DNA from: Garcia nutans
Taxonomy: Eukaryota > Streptophyta > Magnoliopsida > Malpighiales > Euphorbiaceae
DNA length: 64,000 nt
Reading direction: 5' to 3'
Assembly: GCA_947685225.1 (NCBI GenBank)
Contig: CANTUV010000010.1
Location: 5,146,001 to 5,210,000 of the forward strand
The position numbers were made by a program, and so were the translations under genes. Numbering within the stretch: position 1 is the stretch's first letter; each line of letters opens with the position of its first letter. The notes beneath the pieces are model-generated. The model saw nothing but the letters and a program-made list of their open reading frames with translations, ran no database searches and was not told where the DNA came from. Below are positions 1 through 11,684 of the stretch, piece by piece.

Positions 1-907
1 CATAACAGTTACAATAAATTTGGTTAGGGCACCCAAATAGAACTTTCTTTGGATTGATTTACTGGCATTGTAACAATAAAACAAGACAGTTGAGAGACCT
101 ATTGGGAGAAAGTGAGACCTCTGGGGTTGAGGGAGTGACTACTTGAGATCTCTGGTTTTTGTAATGAAATTTCTGTCACGTTTCATGCCTGGATATTTGC
201 CTAAAGCAAAATGCCATAAATCTCATGTGATATCTCTCTGCTGGTTCTCTTTTCTTTCCTAGCAATTTATAGATATGTAGGGATTTTTGCAGCAAAACCT
301 GCCTAGAATTCATAAGTGCTACAAGGACGATTAATCTTCTTGATTCCTAACCCCTTGAATACTTGGCGGAGCTTTGAGCACTTTCATACTATATATTGAG
401 ACAATGTGCTCTATATCAAAAAGTGTATTGGTTGCAAAAACATCTCCTTGCCAAAGAGGGCGAAAAAGGAAAGACCTCACTCTTTACAGGAATTTAATTT
501 GGCACTGACATTGGGATTAAACATTCTTCTGTACTTCTAGTTGTCTATCCTTTCTATTTCTTGGTCAATTTATTTTTTCGTTAGGTTTTCCCAGTGTTTG
601 TATGTGTAGAAATTTCGCCATCGTTACTTTGACATTTTTGATATTTTGAGACAACAATAAAAGAGAATGCAGAGTGTAAATTTTCGATCATCATTTTCAT
701 TACATCGCTGTCTATATACATTAATAAGCCTGATATTATGAAAGTTAACTTTCAGTTCTGAAGCATTTTCTTATCATATTTTCTTTTCATTAGTGTGTAA
801 ACTTTCCATGATGTTCTGTTATTCTTTCTGTCAACATTTTACAGTTGCTCTTGATCTTTTTTATTCAGTTTTGTGTTGTATTATAAACCTTTTTTTGTTG
901 CAAACAG
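1..907. other. no gene recognised; upstream of the LRR remnant
   Basis: AT-rich sequence with many stops in all frames and no exon-like stretch that continues the leucine-rich-repeat remnant downstream. It could be an intron of that gene or flanking DNA. Confidence 0.5.
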
Positions 908-3649
908 AGTTTATGTGATATACTAGTAGATAATGGGGGTATTGAAAAACTCCAGCTGAACAGTGCCAACTTGGGTGATGAGGTTGGTTCCTTTTTGCAT
1001 CAAACTGGTGCATTGATACATACATTTTATGAGCACAGGAAGTTCATATGTTAAACTAGAGGCATGCCCAATGTCTAAAATATTGCTCACTTTCTGGACA
1101 GGGTGCAAAGGTTTTGCAGACTTGTTGAAGAAAAATTCAAACCTGCATGTGATTGAACTCAACAACAACATGATTGATTATTCTGTATGCAGTAACATCA
1201 AAATTTTCTTAATATGTTGGCTGAATTTGTTAAACTTGCTAAATTGATACTGTTATACATTTTGGAAATGGAAGTAGGGGTTTACAAGTCTTGCTGGAGC
1301 ATTTTTGGAGAATGCTACTGTACGAAGTATATATCTCAAGTAAGTAGTTCTCTATTTTTTTAATCCCTTTTTTGGTTTACTGTTATAGTATGTCAAGTTT
1401 ATCTATAAAAACCCTTCAAAATTTAACTGGCTGGGTTCTTGAACAACTTCTTTAGATAAATATTTCCAGTGATGCACTTTCTTTATGTTACTTTGGAAAT
1501 CTTGCTGACATTCTATCAATGTTAAGTGGCAATTAAGGTGGTCCTTTGGGGGCTAATGCTTTGGCTAAAGGACTTGAGGGGAACAAGTCATTAAGAGTAC
1601 ATATAACACTGGCCTTTTCTTTTCTTTCTTTTCTTTTTTTATAATATATATTTCCTTTAATACTCTACATTCAAACTGAATTGGATTCACGGACTTTCTT
1701 GATTTGTTTTAGTGATTATGAATAAAGGGCTTTGGCATGAGTTTTGATTTTGTTTCTTGTCACTTGTTAAAATTTGCTTAAAGCATTGGCTTCAGGTGTA
1801 AATGTGGCATTGATTATAAAATCTAAAAAGCAAAATATAACCCCCTCCTTTACTTCTGATAGGCAAAACCATCAAGCTTTTACAAAAGCACATAGGAAAG
1901 GAAAATCTATGCCTGAATAGATTAAGAAGAAGAAATGAGTAAATGCTTACGTTTTCAGGCTAGAAAATAAAGTAGATTATGCTTCTTCTTTTTTCCTAGG
2001 AGTGTTGATTACTTTTTTTGGGGCAAAATATGATTTTTAACTAGATCATTACCTTACTTGGCTAATGCCTTGTTGTTCCAATAAATTTCAGTTATAAATT
2101 TAAAATGGGAGGCAAGATTATCTCAGCCTTACTAAGTGTTAAGAATTATTTATTAGTTTTCTAGTATTATGTGCCAAGATATAAAATGCTGCTGCTACAT
2201 TGATGGGGATTTGAATATACCAGTATGATGTTTTCCAAGGGATGTCTGATTTACAGTGAAGTTACTTTCATTCAGGAACTTCACTTGCAAGGAAGTTCTA
2301 TCGGCGATGAAGGAGTTCATGCGCTGATGTCAGGACTATCTTCCAGTAGAGGTGTGTCTATTGTTTTATCGATTGCCATTTTAAGTTCCAAATTTAATTG
2401 ATTTAAAGTTGGTTGTAGTAAAATCTGCTGTGCGTGGTTTTTCTTCTGCAAAACTTACCCATTTAGTCCTTGGCAACAACTCGATTAGCGCAAAGGGAGC
2501 CTTTCATGTTGCTGAATATGTCAAGAAGAGCAAGAGCTTGTTTTGGCTGAATTTGTACATGAATGACATAGGTGATCAGGTGATGAAATTACTGATGATT
2601 TTCTGTATCTACTATTTAGCTTGGCTGCATTCAATTTCATGCTGCTGGCTGATTCTAGCTTGGATTTCTGATTTGATGATAGTTTTTCCTGAATATTTAT
2701 CAGGGTGCTGAAAAGATTGCAGATGCTCTAAAACAGAATCGAAGTATAACAATCATAGACCTGGCGAGAAGACCCTCTTCTCATAATTATCTCTTTCATG
2801 TATGCTTTAATTACTTCCTGCATTGCTGTCCACCAAACAATTTCTGTCAACATTATAGGGAGGAAATAACATACATGCCAATGGAATCAATGAAATAGCT
2901 CAAGTTTTGAAAGACAACTCCATCATCTCAACTGTGAGATCTTAACTCCTTTACCATGATTTGATTTATTTCCTTTTTCTTATCATTTTTTTTTTATTTT
3001 GGATAATGTTATGACTGACAATTCTCTCTCTCGCAGTTGGAAGTTGGTCGTAATCCTATTGGACCTGATGGAGCCAAGGCACTATCAGAAGTTCTTAAGT
3101 TTCATGGGAACATAAAAGCGTTAAAGCTTGGTTGGTGCCAGGTTAATTACCATATATGTGTGTGTTTGTATCGATCATTTGCTTAATTATTTATAACAAC
3201 TTGACATGAAATCTCCTGCAGATAGGAGCAAAAGGTGCAGAGTACATTGCAGATACTTTGAAATACAATAACACCATATCAATTCTAGACTTGCGAGGAA
3301 ATGGACTTAGAGATGAAGTTAGTTCTTCTCAACTCAGATATCATTTTAGGGGTTATGGCATTTCTGACAACTCGATCTCATGACTCTTCCCCATCTACCC
3401 ACAATATTTGCAGGGTGCAATCTGCTTAGCTCGCAGCTTGAAAGTGGTTAAAGAATTGTTCTTTTCTTAAATGTTTGATCACAGATTGTGAACATCCTGC
3501 ACTGTTTCATGTTCTTCTCTCAATTTTTCGCACCTAGATTTTTCTTTTTCCAATTGTGTGAATAAACTTATTCTGTGCAGAGTGCTCTCAGTGATACAAG
3601 AGATAATGTGTACGAGATGAATGAGAAGGAATTGAACATTGTTTTCTAG
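908..3649 (+). pseudogene. EMB2004-like leucine-rich-repeat (RNI-like) gene, decayed 3' part
   Basis: About twelve short exons each encode one LRR of the ribonuclease-inhibitor type, for example 908-982 (GGIEKLQLNSANLGDE), 1102-1184, 1278-1339, 2276-2351, 2704-2763, 2859-2933, 3037-3141 and 3222-3317, with GT-AG borders at most junctions. The repeat order resembles the plant EMB2004 (NLRC3-like) family as I know it. Several lesions are visible. The exon starting 1527 has TAA at 1534-1536, where the family has a Tyr codon. The exon ending about 2579 has no AG directly before its LRR resumes. The intron after 2763 begins GC rather than GT. The exon at 3414 stops at 3468-3470, and the LRR expected before the last exon (3581-3649) is missing. 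The N-terminal half is absent from the window. This is most likely an unprocessed pseudogene, since introns are kept. A 5' part beyond the window edge cannot be excluded. Confidence 0.75.
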
Positions 3650-4593
3650 AAGAATTGAATTAACTCATTCAAGGAAATAGTTTTTGTCACATGTTAAAAC
3701 ATGAGGAACTATTCTTATTTGCTTATTGCTTTTCCGGCAACTATAGGTAAGAACTAGAACATTGAAGATTTTTTAGCTATAGCTTTTTCATCAAGCTAAG
3801 CATTTTAAATTTTTTGACATCCAGGGATCATAGTTAGCTTGACCATTTACAGTTTTGTCATCATAGACTTTCCATGCCTTTTAGTAGAGTTCAAAATTAG
3901 ATACAAACTTACTTGTTTCTGTCAACCTGTTAATAGTAAATGATTGATAAATGTTTGTTATTATATAGTGCGATCTTCTCATTTTATACTGTTAGTCCAA
4001 CATCTTAATATGATCATGATGATCATAATTTGAGGGGATACTGAATATTACTTAGCTTAAACTTCTTGCTCGCAATAATTACTCATTGAAAATTGTAGGA
4101 ATGGTGCAAGAATAATGAAACAGGTCATAGTTTGAAATCTTTGTAGTTAATTTATCGTGCATGCTTGTGAATTGTGATTTAACTACAAGCCATTAGTCAT
4201 CAACTATAATGCAAGGGTATCACAGTTAAGTGGATGCTTGGCTGTGCAGTGTGGCCTGGTTGCACAAACTCCTAGGCCCAGTGCACTGCCAGATGGGGCT
4301 TTAAATGTTTTAAGAATCAGAAAAAGCTCAGTCTTATATGAGCACTAGCTCTCAAGAATTGAATTTGAAATGTTTTTAAATTATTTTGTGGTGGATCCTA
4401 CCAATAATTTGCTTAGAACAAACTAGGAAATTGAGCTTATATGAAGTCAGCTTTTTTTTAGCATTTTTTACGAAATGAAATAGAAAGTATATTAAGGAAT
4501 GTTAAAACCATAAAATTATAAGATTCTAGTTGGGTAGTGGTTATGCAGGGAAAATTGCATTGGAAATACATGCTATGTTGTCTGTGCCCGACA
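3650..4593. other. intergenic, nothing recognised
   Basis: No open frame with coding character and no clear repeat boundary. AT-rich spacer between the LRR remnant and the first small hAT element. Confidence 0.4.
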
Positions 4594-4982
4594 CAGTGGC
4601 GAAGCCACTCTTTGTGGTAGATGGGCAACTGTTTCCTTTCATTTTTGAAAAAAAAAAATTATACATATATTTTTTTATTAAAATTTTTAAAATTTTTGTT
4701 TACCCCTTTTAAAATCTTTAATTGTCCCCTTCAAACTCATTGAAAATTAATATAAGTTTAAAATTTTATTTTTTAAAATTTTTTTATTTTTTAAAATTTT
4801 TTTATTTATATTTTTAATATTTTATCATATAAAAAATAATTATATATTTTTTTCTTTATCCATAAAGAAATTTTAATATATTAATATAGAAAATTTATAA
4901 AAAATTATCATTCATATTATTTTTAATATATATAATATTTTTTATTTTTATCCTCTTCTATTAAGTCTCTGGCCTCGCAGTG
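4594..4982. mobile_element. non-autonomous hAT MITE (389 bp)
   Basis: The left end reads CAGTGGCGAAGCCACTC. The right end, reverse-complemented, reads CACTGCGAGGCCAGAG, giving imperfect terminal inverted repeats of the hAT CAGNGGCG type. Flanks GCCCGACA and GCCCTATA match at 6 of 8 positions, as expected for an old 8-bp duplication. The core is almost pure A/T with no coding capacity, so it would depend on a transposase supplied elsewhere. Confidence 0.7.
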
Positions 4983-5609
4983 GCCCTATAATGATGATGA
5001 TTTTAATTTTATTGTCATGGATCACTTCCGATTTACATGGATGCATGCATTTGGGTGAATACACCACCACATGAGCTAGAACTTTCATTATGAATAAAAG
5101 AGAAATTTTCATGGCCTTGCCTTTCCTGATGAGATAAACACAGCTGGTTTCATGTTTGTCTTGGAATCTGCAGAATATATTGGCAAGGGTTGTATGCAGA
5201 TACTTGGGCATATTTTAGGATTGATGGCAGTGGACGATATTCTTGGCTCTTGGAAATAGAGGCAGACTTGGAAATAGAGGCGAGATATCATAGTTTAATG
5301 CTTAATCTAATCTAACTATTTAGTCCAAACCCCCCACCCGAAGGGCTAATGCTCCTGGATATATTAAGCTAAATGAATACTAGATTTATTTTGCCCAAAA
5401 TCCATTTTTTTTTTCTCCTTCCCATGAACTTCTGATACATTAATTTTTGGCATATGTTCATGTCCGACATTTTTTTTATGATATAATAATTATTATAGAA
5501 AAAAGATCGTTTTGGATATATTGGATGTGGAGGGTGCGGACAGGAAGATGATAGTGAACTGGTAATAAATCAACAGTTGGGGTTGGTGGCCGGTAGTAAT
5601 AAGTGACGA
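4983..5609. other. spacer between two hAT MITEs
   Basis: No gene or RNA seen. Contains ordinary AT-rich sequence and a short C-run near 5330. Confidence 0.4.
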
Positions 5610-5617
5610 GTTATCAT

Positions 5618-6221
5618 CAGGGGCGAAGCCAGACTTTAAAATAAAGAGGGGTAAAATTTTTTTTTATAAATTTTAAATTTTTTGTAATTATTTATATTAT
5701 ATTTTATTTTAATAGTATTTTATAAGTTTATTAATTTATTAATAATATATTTTTATTATTAAAAAATTAATTAATAAAAAATATTAATATAAATGTATAC
5801 ATAATTTTAAATTTATAAAATTTTTTATAACAAAAATAAAATAAAGAGAAAAAAAATTAAATAATGAATATAATTTCTTAAAAAATAATTAAAATAAATA
5901 AATTTTTTAATTCATTAAATGTGTTCAAATTAATTTAGTTGAAAAATTTATCTATTTCTTTATTGTTTTTTTGTATTTATACATTATTAATATTTTATCA
6001 ATTTTTTTAAAGAGAGAACTATTGTATATAGAATAAATAATTTATTGTATTTTTTTTACTTCTTGTAAAAATTAAAAAAAAAGGGGGGGGGGAATTTAAA
6101 ATTTTTTAAAATAATTAATAAATAATTTAAAAATTTTTAAAAAATATTATATATATATATTTTTTTTCAAAAAGTGAAGGGGGGCAATGCCCCCCTTCTC
6201 TTCTACATGTCTTCGCCAGTG
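5618..6221. mobile_element. non-autonomous hAT MITE (604 bp) with perfect 8-bp TSD
   Basis: The element is bounded by GTTATCAT at 5610-5617 and again at 6222-6229, a perfect 8-bp target-site duplication. The left end is CAGGGGCGAAGCCAGAC and the right end, reverse-complemented, is CACTGGCGAAGAC, typical hAT termini. The interior is A/T with a G-run and a small GGGGGCAATGCCCCC hairpin near 6179-6195. No coding capacity. It is related by its termini to the element at 4594-4982, and probably younger because its TSD is intact. Confidence 0.88.
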
Positions 6222-6229
6222 GTTATCAT

Positions 6230-7931
6230 GGTTCGTAACTGGGGATTCTGGTTTTGATGGGAGGAGGAATTGGATCCCTCCAATTCTGCTTTTCTGAGAC
6301 TCTTATGAAAGATAAAAAAAGAGTTTTGTTTAAAAATGTTAAAATAATTTCAAATTTAATTAATTTTTATTTTAGAAATGTTTTTTTTTTAAATTTTTAT
6401 TTTTAAAAATATTCACTTTAAAAAAATACCTATAATATGTATTTTTTTAACTAAATTTAAAAAAATGGTTTTTTTTAATTTTTTAAAAACTATATGATGT
6501 TTTAAAAAATGAAAAAAAGTGATATATCATGTAATCTATTCAAAATAAAAAAAAATTATCTATATTATAAAGAAATAAGTTTTATAAAAAGTTTAAACTT
6601 AATTGTGGAAAATTTTTTTATGATCCAAAAATGTTTTTGTTTGGAACGTAATAATTTGCGGTGGAACGAAATAATTTGTGGCATACTTTCAGTTTACGTT
6701 TTGCCGTCTTCAAAGTAGTAACTTGATTCAGACGGTTTTGGTAAGAAATTTTTCTGATTTGGGTAGGTTATAATCAAATTCTTGTCATAAAATTTTGAAA
6801 CAAAATTGATGGGATCCAACCAAATTGAGAAATAATTTTGATCTGACCCGAACTCTTAAGAGATGAAGAAATGGGATACAGCTCAACATTAGCAAAGCAA
6901 AAGAAGCTCAGCAATGGGTAGAAGTAAGTAACGACAGTGACGTATCTCTTATTTATCTTATATATCATTTGATAGCCAACTGTGTTTTAGCTGTCTTCTG
7001 CGTACAGCGTACTGTCACTAGAGCACTCAGTTTTTATGCTTCTATTCTATTAATTTTTCTGTATATGATCAAAACGACATAACTTCATGCTTGTAGCGGT
7101 TCTCTGAAAATGCAAAATTTTACTACATTAGTTGGTTAGGAAAATGGGATACAGCTGTGCTGCCGAAAAGCCTTTTTTTTTTTTTTTCTTGAAAATGCAG
7201 CTTCTATTCGTTCCACCCTTGGGGGGTTTCTTTAGGATTGTACAAGTTTATTAATGATAATTCGATTAGGCATTCAGGGAGTCAAGCTGTTTAAACCCTT
7301 GCTAGAGCATCTTGTTCCCATCTTATTCCCATAACCTGGAACTTGGTTCCAGATTTTCTAAAGGATTTAATTGATGGTGATAGAAGTTAATAAATCATTC
7401 TTTCCTTTTCAAAAAGAAAAGAACCATATAACTGTAGATAATTACTCTTTGATACTTGAAGTTTATTTTAATTAACATTATTAATCTCTAATTTTAAGAA
7501 ACCGTCAAACCAATAAATTAGTCTTAATTAAGTTCAATTTCGTCTAACATGCCAGTCTTTTCATCCATTTTTTTTTTTCAAATTTCTATTAAAGAATTTA
7601 AAATAATAATAAAAAAACCAACAAATGGATAATGAAGGTAATGAAGAGGTGATGGCATCAATCAAGAAACCATTATTACTGCTTTAACATAAGAGAAGTA
7701 GTTTTGATCCATAACCGCTCATGTATATTTGAGAAAGTTACTATTTATAACATTTCAATTCATAACGATAGTCTCTTATTCAGAATTAATCAAAATTTTA
7801 ATGTCATGATCCAGATTTAATAGCACATGATCGACACTAACGAGTAAGAAAGCATGTGACTTTTAGAACTCGTAATTTTTTCCTGGCTAACCATAATTAA
7901 GAATAGTTCTCTCGATTTGTAATTAGTTAGG
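6230..7931. other. intergenic, nothing recognised
   Basis: Long A/T homopolymer tracts (6300-6620, 7170-7190, 7565-7620). No open frame with recognisable protein similarity and no paired repeat ends found by eye. Confidence 0.4.
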
Positions 7932-8381
7932 TTGACTATAAGTTATGGTGATGTAGTTACACGTCTTCAAAGTCTAGTCATGAGACTCGACAATTTGGCG
8001 TCTTTGTTTGATGCAACAATAATGGGTGAAGATGGCTTTTACAGCTTCAGAAGCTGCAATGGTGGTAGCTCTACTGGAAGAGATGAGCAAATTAGAGAAG
8101 TTGAAGATAGATATAGAAACCGGATTTTGGAAGCATTAGACCTAGAGGTTCTAATGCATGTGAAGTGCCTGGTCATTGTGTTACGTATTATTTTAGATTG
8201 TTCTAAAAATTTGAATTTTGTACTGATTGCTAAAATGGAAAAATTAATTATTAATGAGCGGTATATTAGATTTTATGGAGTAAATTTTTTTAAGGGTTAT
8301 TACAAAAATACACATGAACTTTCAATTTTTCTTTTAAAAAAAAGCAATAAATTATCTAATAATTTGCAATGTTATTATTGA
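7932..8381 (+). other. unrecognised open frame, doubtful
   Basis: An open frame of about 149 codons without an ATG at its upstream end. The first about 75 residues have mixed polar composition (for example RDEQIREVEDRYRNRILEAL) that looks protein-like. After about 8165 it becomes an A/T-driven frame rich in Ile, Asn and Lys. It may be a captured exon or gene fragment whose reading continues by chance. I do not recognise a family, and no promoter or partner exon is evident. Confidence 0.2.
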
Positions 8382-8480
8382 CCATTTGGAGCAAGTATTT
8401 GATAATAATGTCATCAATTAATGTGAATGGGCATTGCTTCAGCTTTTGTATTAGTCAATTAACACAAAGAAATGTTCATG

Positions 8481-8576
8481 AATGAGCATTCATTAACATG
8501 AATGGTAACACGAATGAGTGTTCATTAACATAGATGGTAATATTACTGAGCATTCGTTAATACGAACCAACATTCA
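8481..8576. repeat. 32-bp tandem repeat, about 3 copies
   Basis: Three imperfect direct copies start at 8481, 8513 and 8545, each containing the pattern TGAG(C/T)(A/G)TTC(A/G)TTAA. The third copy is the most diverged. Minisatellite-like, non-coding. Confidence 0.7.
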
Positions 8577-8599
8577 TATCTAATATTCACTAATGTCTA

Positions 8600-9533
8600 A
8601 GAAACTAACCGATTGTATTTGTCCAATCAATTATAAAATAACATTGTAAATGTTAAAATTTCTCTCTTTCGTTAAAATAAAAAAGTTGTGATAATTAAAA
8701 AATGAGAAAATTTATGTTTTTGTGATGGACCCAATTTTGAATGAAAAAATAAAAAGAATTGATTTGTTTACGAAATTAAAGGTCATTTTTTTCAAAAAAA
8801 AAAAAAAGATTAACACGATAATTCCTAAATCCGCCATGGTCTATTTATTTATTTTTTAGCCCTTTTATGTTTCACCATACGCTGTCCATATTATTATTAT
8901 TATAAATTATTACTAACGCATTGGCTAAAATTAATTCTCATAAGCCTAATTTTATTGTTATATTAAATGTTAAAAAAATGTTAAGGAAAGGAGACAGTAT
9001 GGCCTTCTCTGACATTAAGCAGTAAGTCTACAAAAATCTATTGTTCCATTCACCGTGCTAACTTTAACTTTGTAATTATGACTTCGAAATACATCTTATT
9101 TTTATAATAATCTCCTTCTTATGTGCTTTGATTATGTCCAGTACCTTTTTCCTCTTTTATAAAATCACTTTGCATAAAAATGCTGATAAAAGTATTTGCT
9201 ATTTTAGTGAAACATATCCAAAATTATCAGAACATTTGCACTAACACAGTACAATCCACGTGGTTAAATCAGAGTTTCTGTTTTTTTATTTAATTTTTCA
9301 GCTAAAATACTTAATTTATTTAATAATTATCCAGCTAAAATACATTTATTATTATTATTTTTAAAAAAAATCATTTAAAAGTATGACGTTATTTAAGTTT
9401 AAAATAGCATGATATTTCAGTAAAAGTGCAAATGGCTAAGTACATAGTTCAAAAAAGGAAAAAAGTACAGAAGGTCACAAGAATAAAAACAAAAGAACGT
9501 GGGTGAATTGGTAATTGAGCTAACAGGAAAAGC
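8600..9533. other. upstream region of the GASA gene
   Basis: AT-rich, no gene seen. It forms the probable promoter region of the GASA gene that starts at 9608. Confidence 0.4.
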
Positions 9534-9540
9534 TTATAAA
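9534..9540 (+). promoter_or_regulatory. candidate TATA box of the GASA gene
   Basis: TTATAAA lies 68 bp upstream of the ATG at 9608, so a transcription start near 9565 with a short leader would be ordinary for a plant gene. Assigned by position and sequence only. Confidence 0.5.
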
Positions 9541-9607
9541 GAGCCAGTCTCAGTAGTCCAATTCGGTACTACTAACAAAGCACTTCTGCAATTTGAGCTT
9601 CTTTTCA

Positions 9608-10110
9608 ATGGCTTTACTCTCTTGTCGTTCCCTTTTGCTGGTTGCAATTTTTCTTTTCTCCATAGCTCAGGTACACAACCGCTCTTTTCTATTTCTTTAT
9701 TTTTCTTTATCCACATATCATCTTAATAAAGAAAATGCTTGCAGCAGGTTTCATCTGACATAGATATCGAAGACCAGAGCACGACCCACTTGGTTAAAGG
9801 ACCTAACAGAAGGCTCTTGCCATTCTTGGGTAGACTTTCTTTTCTTCTTGTGTTGCTTCTGATGACCTTAAAATACTAATTTCAAGCAGTAGAATTAACA
9901 AGGGTTATTAATTTGGATTGTGCAGATTGTGGAGGAATGTGCAAAGTAAGGTGCAGTTTACATTCGAGGCCAAATGTATGCACAAGGGCATGTGGAACTT
10001 GTTGTTTTAGGTGCAAGTGTGTGCCTCCAGGCACCTCTGGAAACAGACAAGTGTGTGGGAAATGTTACACTGACATGACTACTCATGGCAACAAGACCAA
10101 GTGCCCTTAA
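9608..10110 (+). CDS. GASA/snakin family cysteine-rich secreted peptide
   Basis: Three exons, 9608-9670, 9745-9829 and 9926-10110, join with consistent phases into 110 codons plus stop. Residues 1-21 form a signal peptide (MALLSCRSLLLVAIFLFSIA). A variable polar linker follows, containing an RR pair before LLPFL. The C-terminal about 60 residues are the GASA domain with all 12 cysteines, including CGTCC, RCKC, VCGKC and the terminal KCP. The family consists of gibberellin-responsive or snakin peptides that fold through six disulfides and act in the cell wall or apoplast in growth, hormone response and defence. The intron positions, signal and cysteine count all agree, so this gene looks intact. 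The start is the only ATG in frame with the signal peptide. Exon 2 begins at a CAGCAG tandem acceptor, so a form lacking one Gln is possible. Which GASA subtype it is cannot be decided here. Confidence 0.93.
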
Positions 10111-11676
10111 TTACATTATTTAATTGTAAATTACTGAAATTGTGTTAGCTATATAATATAATATATCATACATAGGAACCTCTCCTGTTAATGTTTAAAT
10201 TAATAATATCACCAAGTTGGGTTTAACTAGTTTGTCAAATAGTACGTCTTCAGGTTCATGTTTTGCACTTATGTTAGCGTAATGAAAGCAAGCTTCTTGC
10301 ACATTATATCTCTATCTTCATTTTCTTTTTTAATATTGTACTGAATTGACCATTAAATTAGTAAAAATGGGGTTACTTCTGAACTCATGTGAGTTGAAAA
10401 AAAAATATTCTATATAATATACTTTTTATTATTTTTAAATATTTTATTTTTAAATATTTTTGATATATTAAATATGTATTTAATAAATATCTTTAAAAAT
10501 AAAGTATACTTTTAATATATTACTATTAAATGTATATAAAAAATATTTCTTTTGATGTTTTTGAAATAAAAAATTTTAAAAAAAAGTATATTCTTAAAAT
10601 TGAAAGAAAAAAGTAAGTAATTTTGAAAATATTTTTATTTTTTAGGATTTTTTTTGAAAAAGTTCTAAAAAAAGTAGAAACTCTTCATTGGGCTCAGGAT
10701 GAGGAAGGTCCATATGTAGACCAGACTAATTTACTGGGCCAAAAGAACAAGCCCATTAATGAAAAGATCTAATTACTCACTCGTCTTGGGGTTCGACTTC
10801 TAGTTGGCTCGCTTTTGCCCCCCATCATAAAAAGACCTTGTACCTCGCAAAGGAAGGAAATTAATTTTCACCGATTGTGCTTAATTTTTTTTGTATTATT
10901 AATATTTTAAAATTTTTTTATTTATTTCAATAAATTTTTCGTTTTTATTTTTTATTTTTAAATTATAAAATATATTTTCTAGGTAAGAAGGGATTAAGTG
11001 AACTTTCTTTAATGTCACTTGGAATTATATATCTAATAAACAAAAAAATTTCCTATCATTTCCTCGTGTTTTAATTTTAGAAGTAAAAAATATATAATTT
11101 TTTTTTAAATTTTAATTTTGGATATGTAATTTCATGTCACATCATGTGAAATTTACATAACTAAAAAATAAAAATTAAAAATATTAGTAAAAAAATAAAT
11201 TAAAAGATTTTATTGAAATAAATTAAAATGTAAAACTATTAATAATATAATAAAAAAAAAGGTCTATAGAAAATGATTAAATTAGGCTAGGAAGCAATAA
11301 GTGGTCCACGCTAAACCGAGACGTGAAATTATGGAAACCACAGCTGTCACTTTCTTGAATCATAAAAAACTGACAGCGGGGGTTGCCCGTCTCGTCACTC
11401 CTTCCATCCCAATCTAATGGCCTATCAAATGATTTCTTATCCCCAGTTCTTTCTACTTGAAATTAAATTTTTTAATATTTAATTATTTTTAAATAATTGA
11501 TAACATTTGTATTAAAAATATTAATAATTTTTAAAATATAAAAAATTGAGATTATATTAAAAGAAAATTTCAGAATTCATGAGCTCTGTCACGGTGAGAG
11601 GAAGTTATGTGGGGATGTATTAATACATAAAACAAGAGAAGCTTTACAATCAAAAAACTTTTGAACAATATAACTT
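10111..11676. other. intergenic, AT-rich
   Basis: Downstream flank of the GASA gene followed by AT-rich sequence (10400-11260). A somewhat GC-richer stretch lies at 10680-10860. No gene, RNA or bounded repeat could be supported. Confidence 0.4.
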
Positions 11677-11684
11677 TTGGGGTA

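Noticed and set aside
10780..10830. GGGTTCGACTTC resembling a tRNA TΨC loop
   Set aside because: No matching acceptor stem or anticodon arm upstream; isolated similarity.
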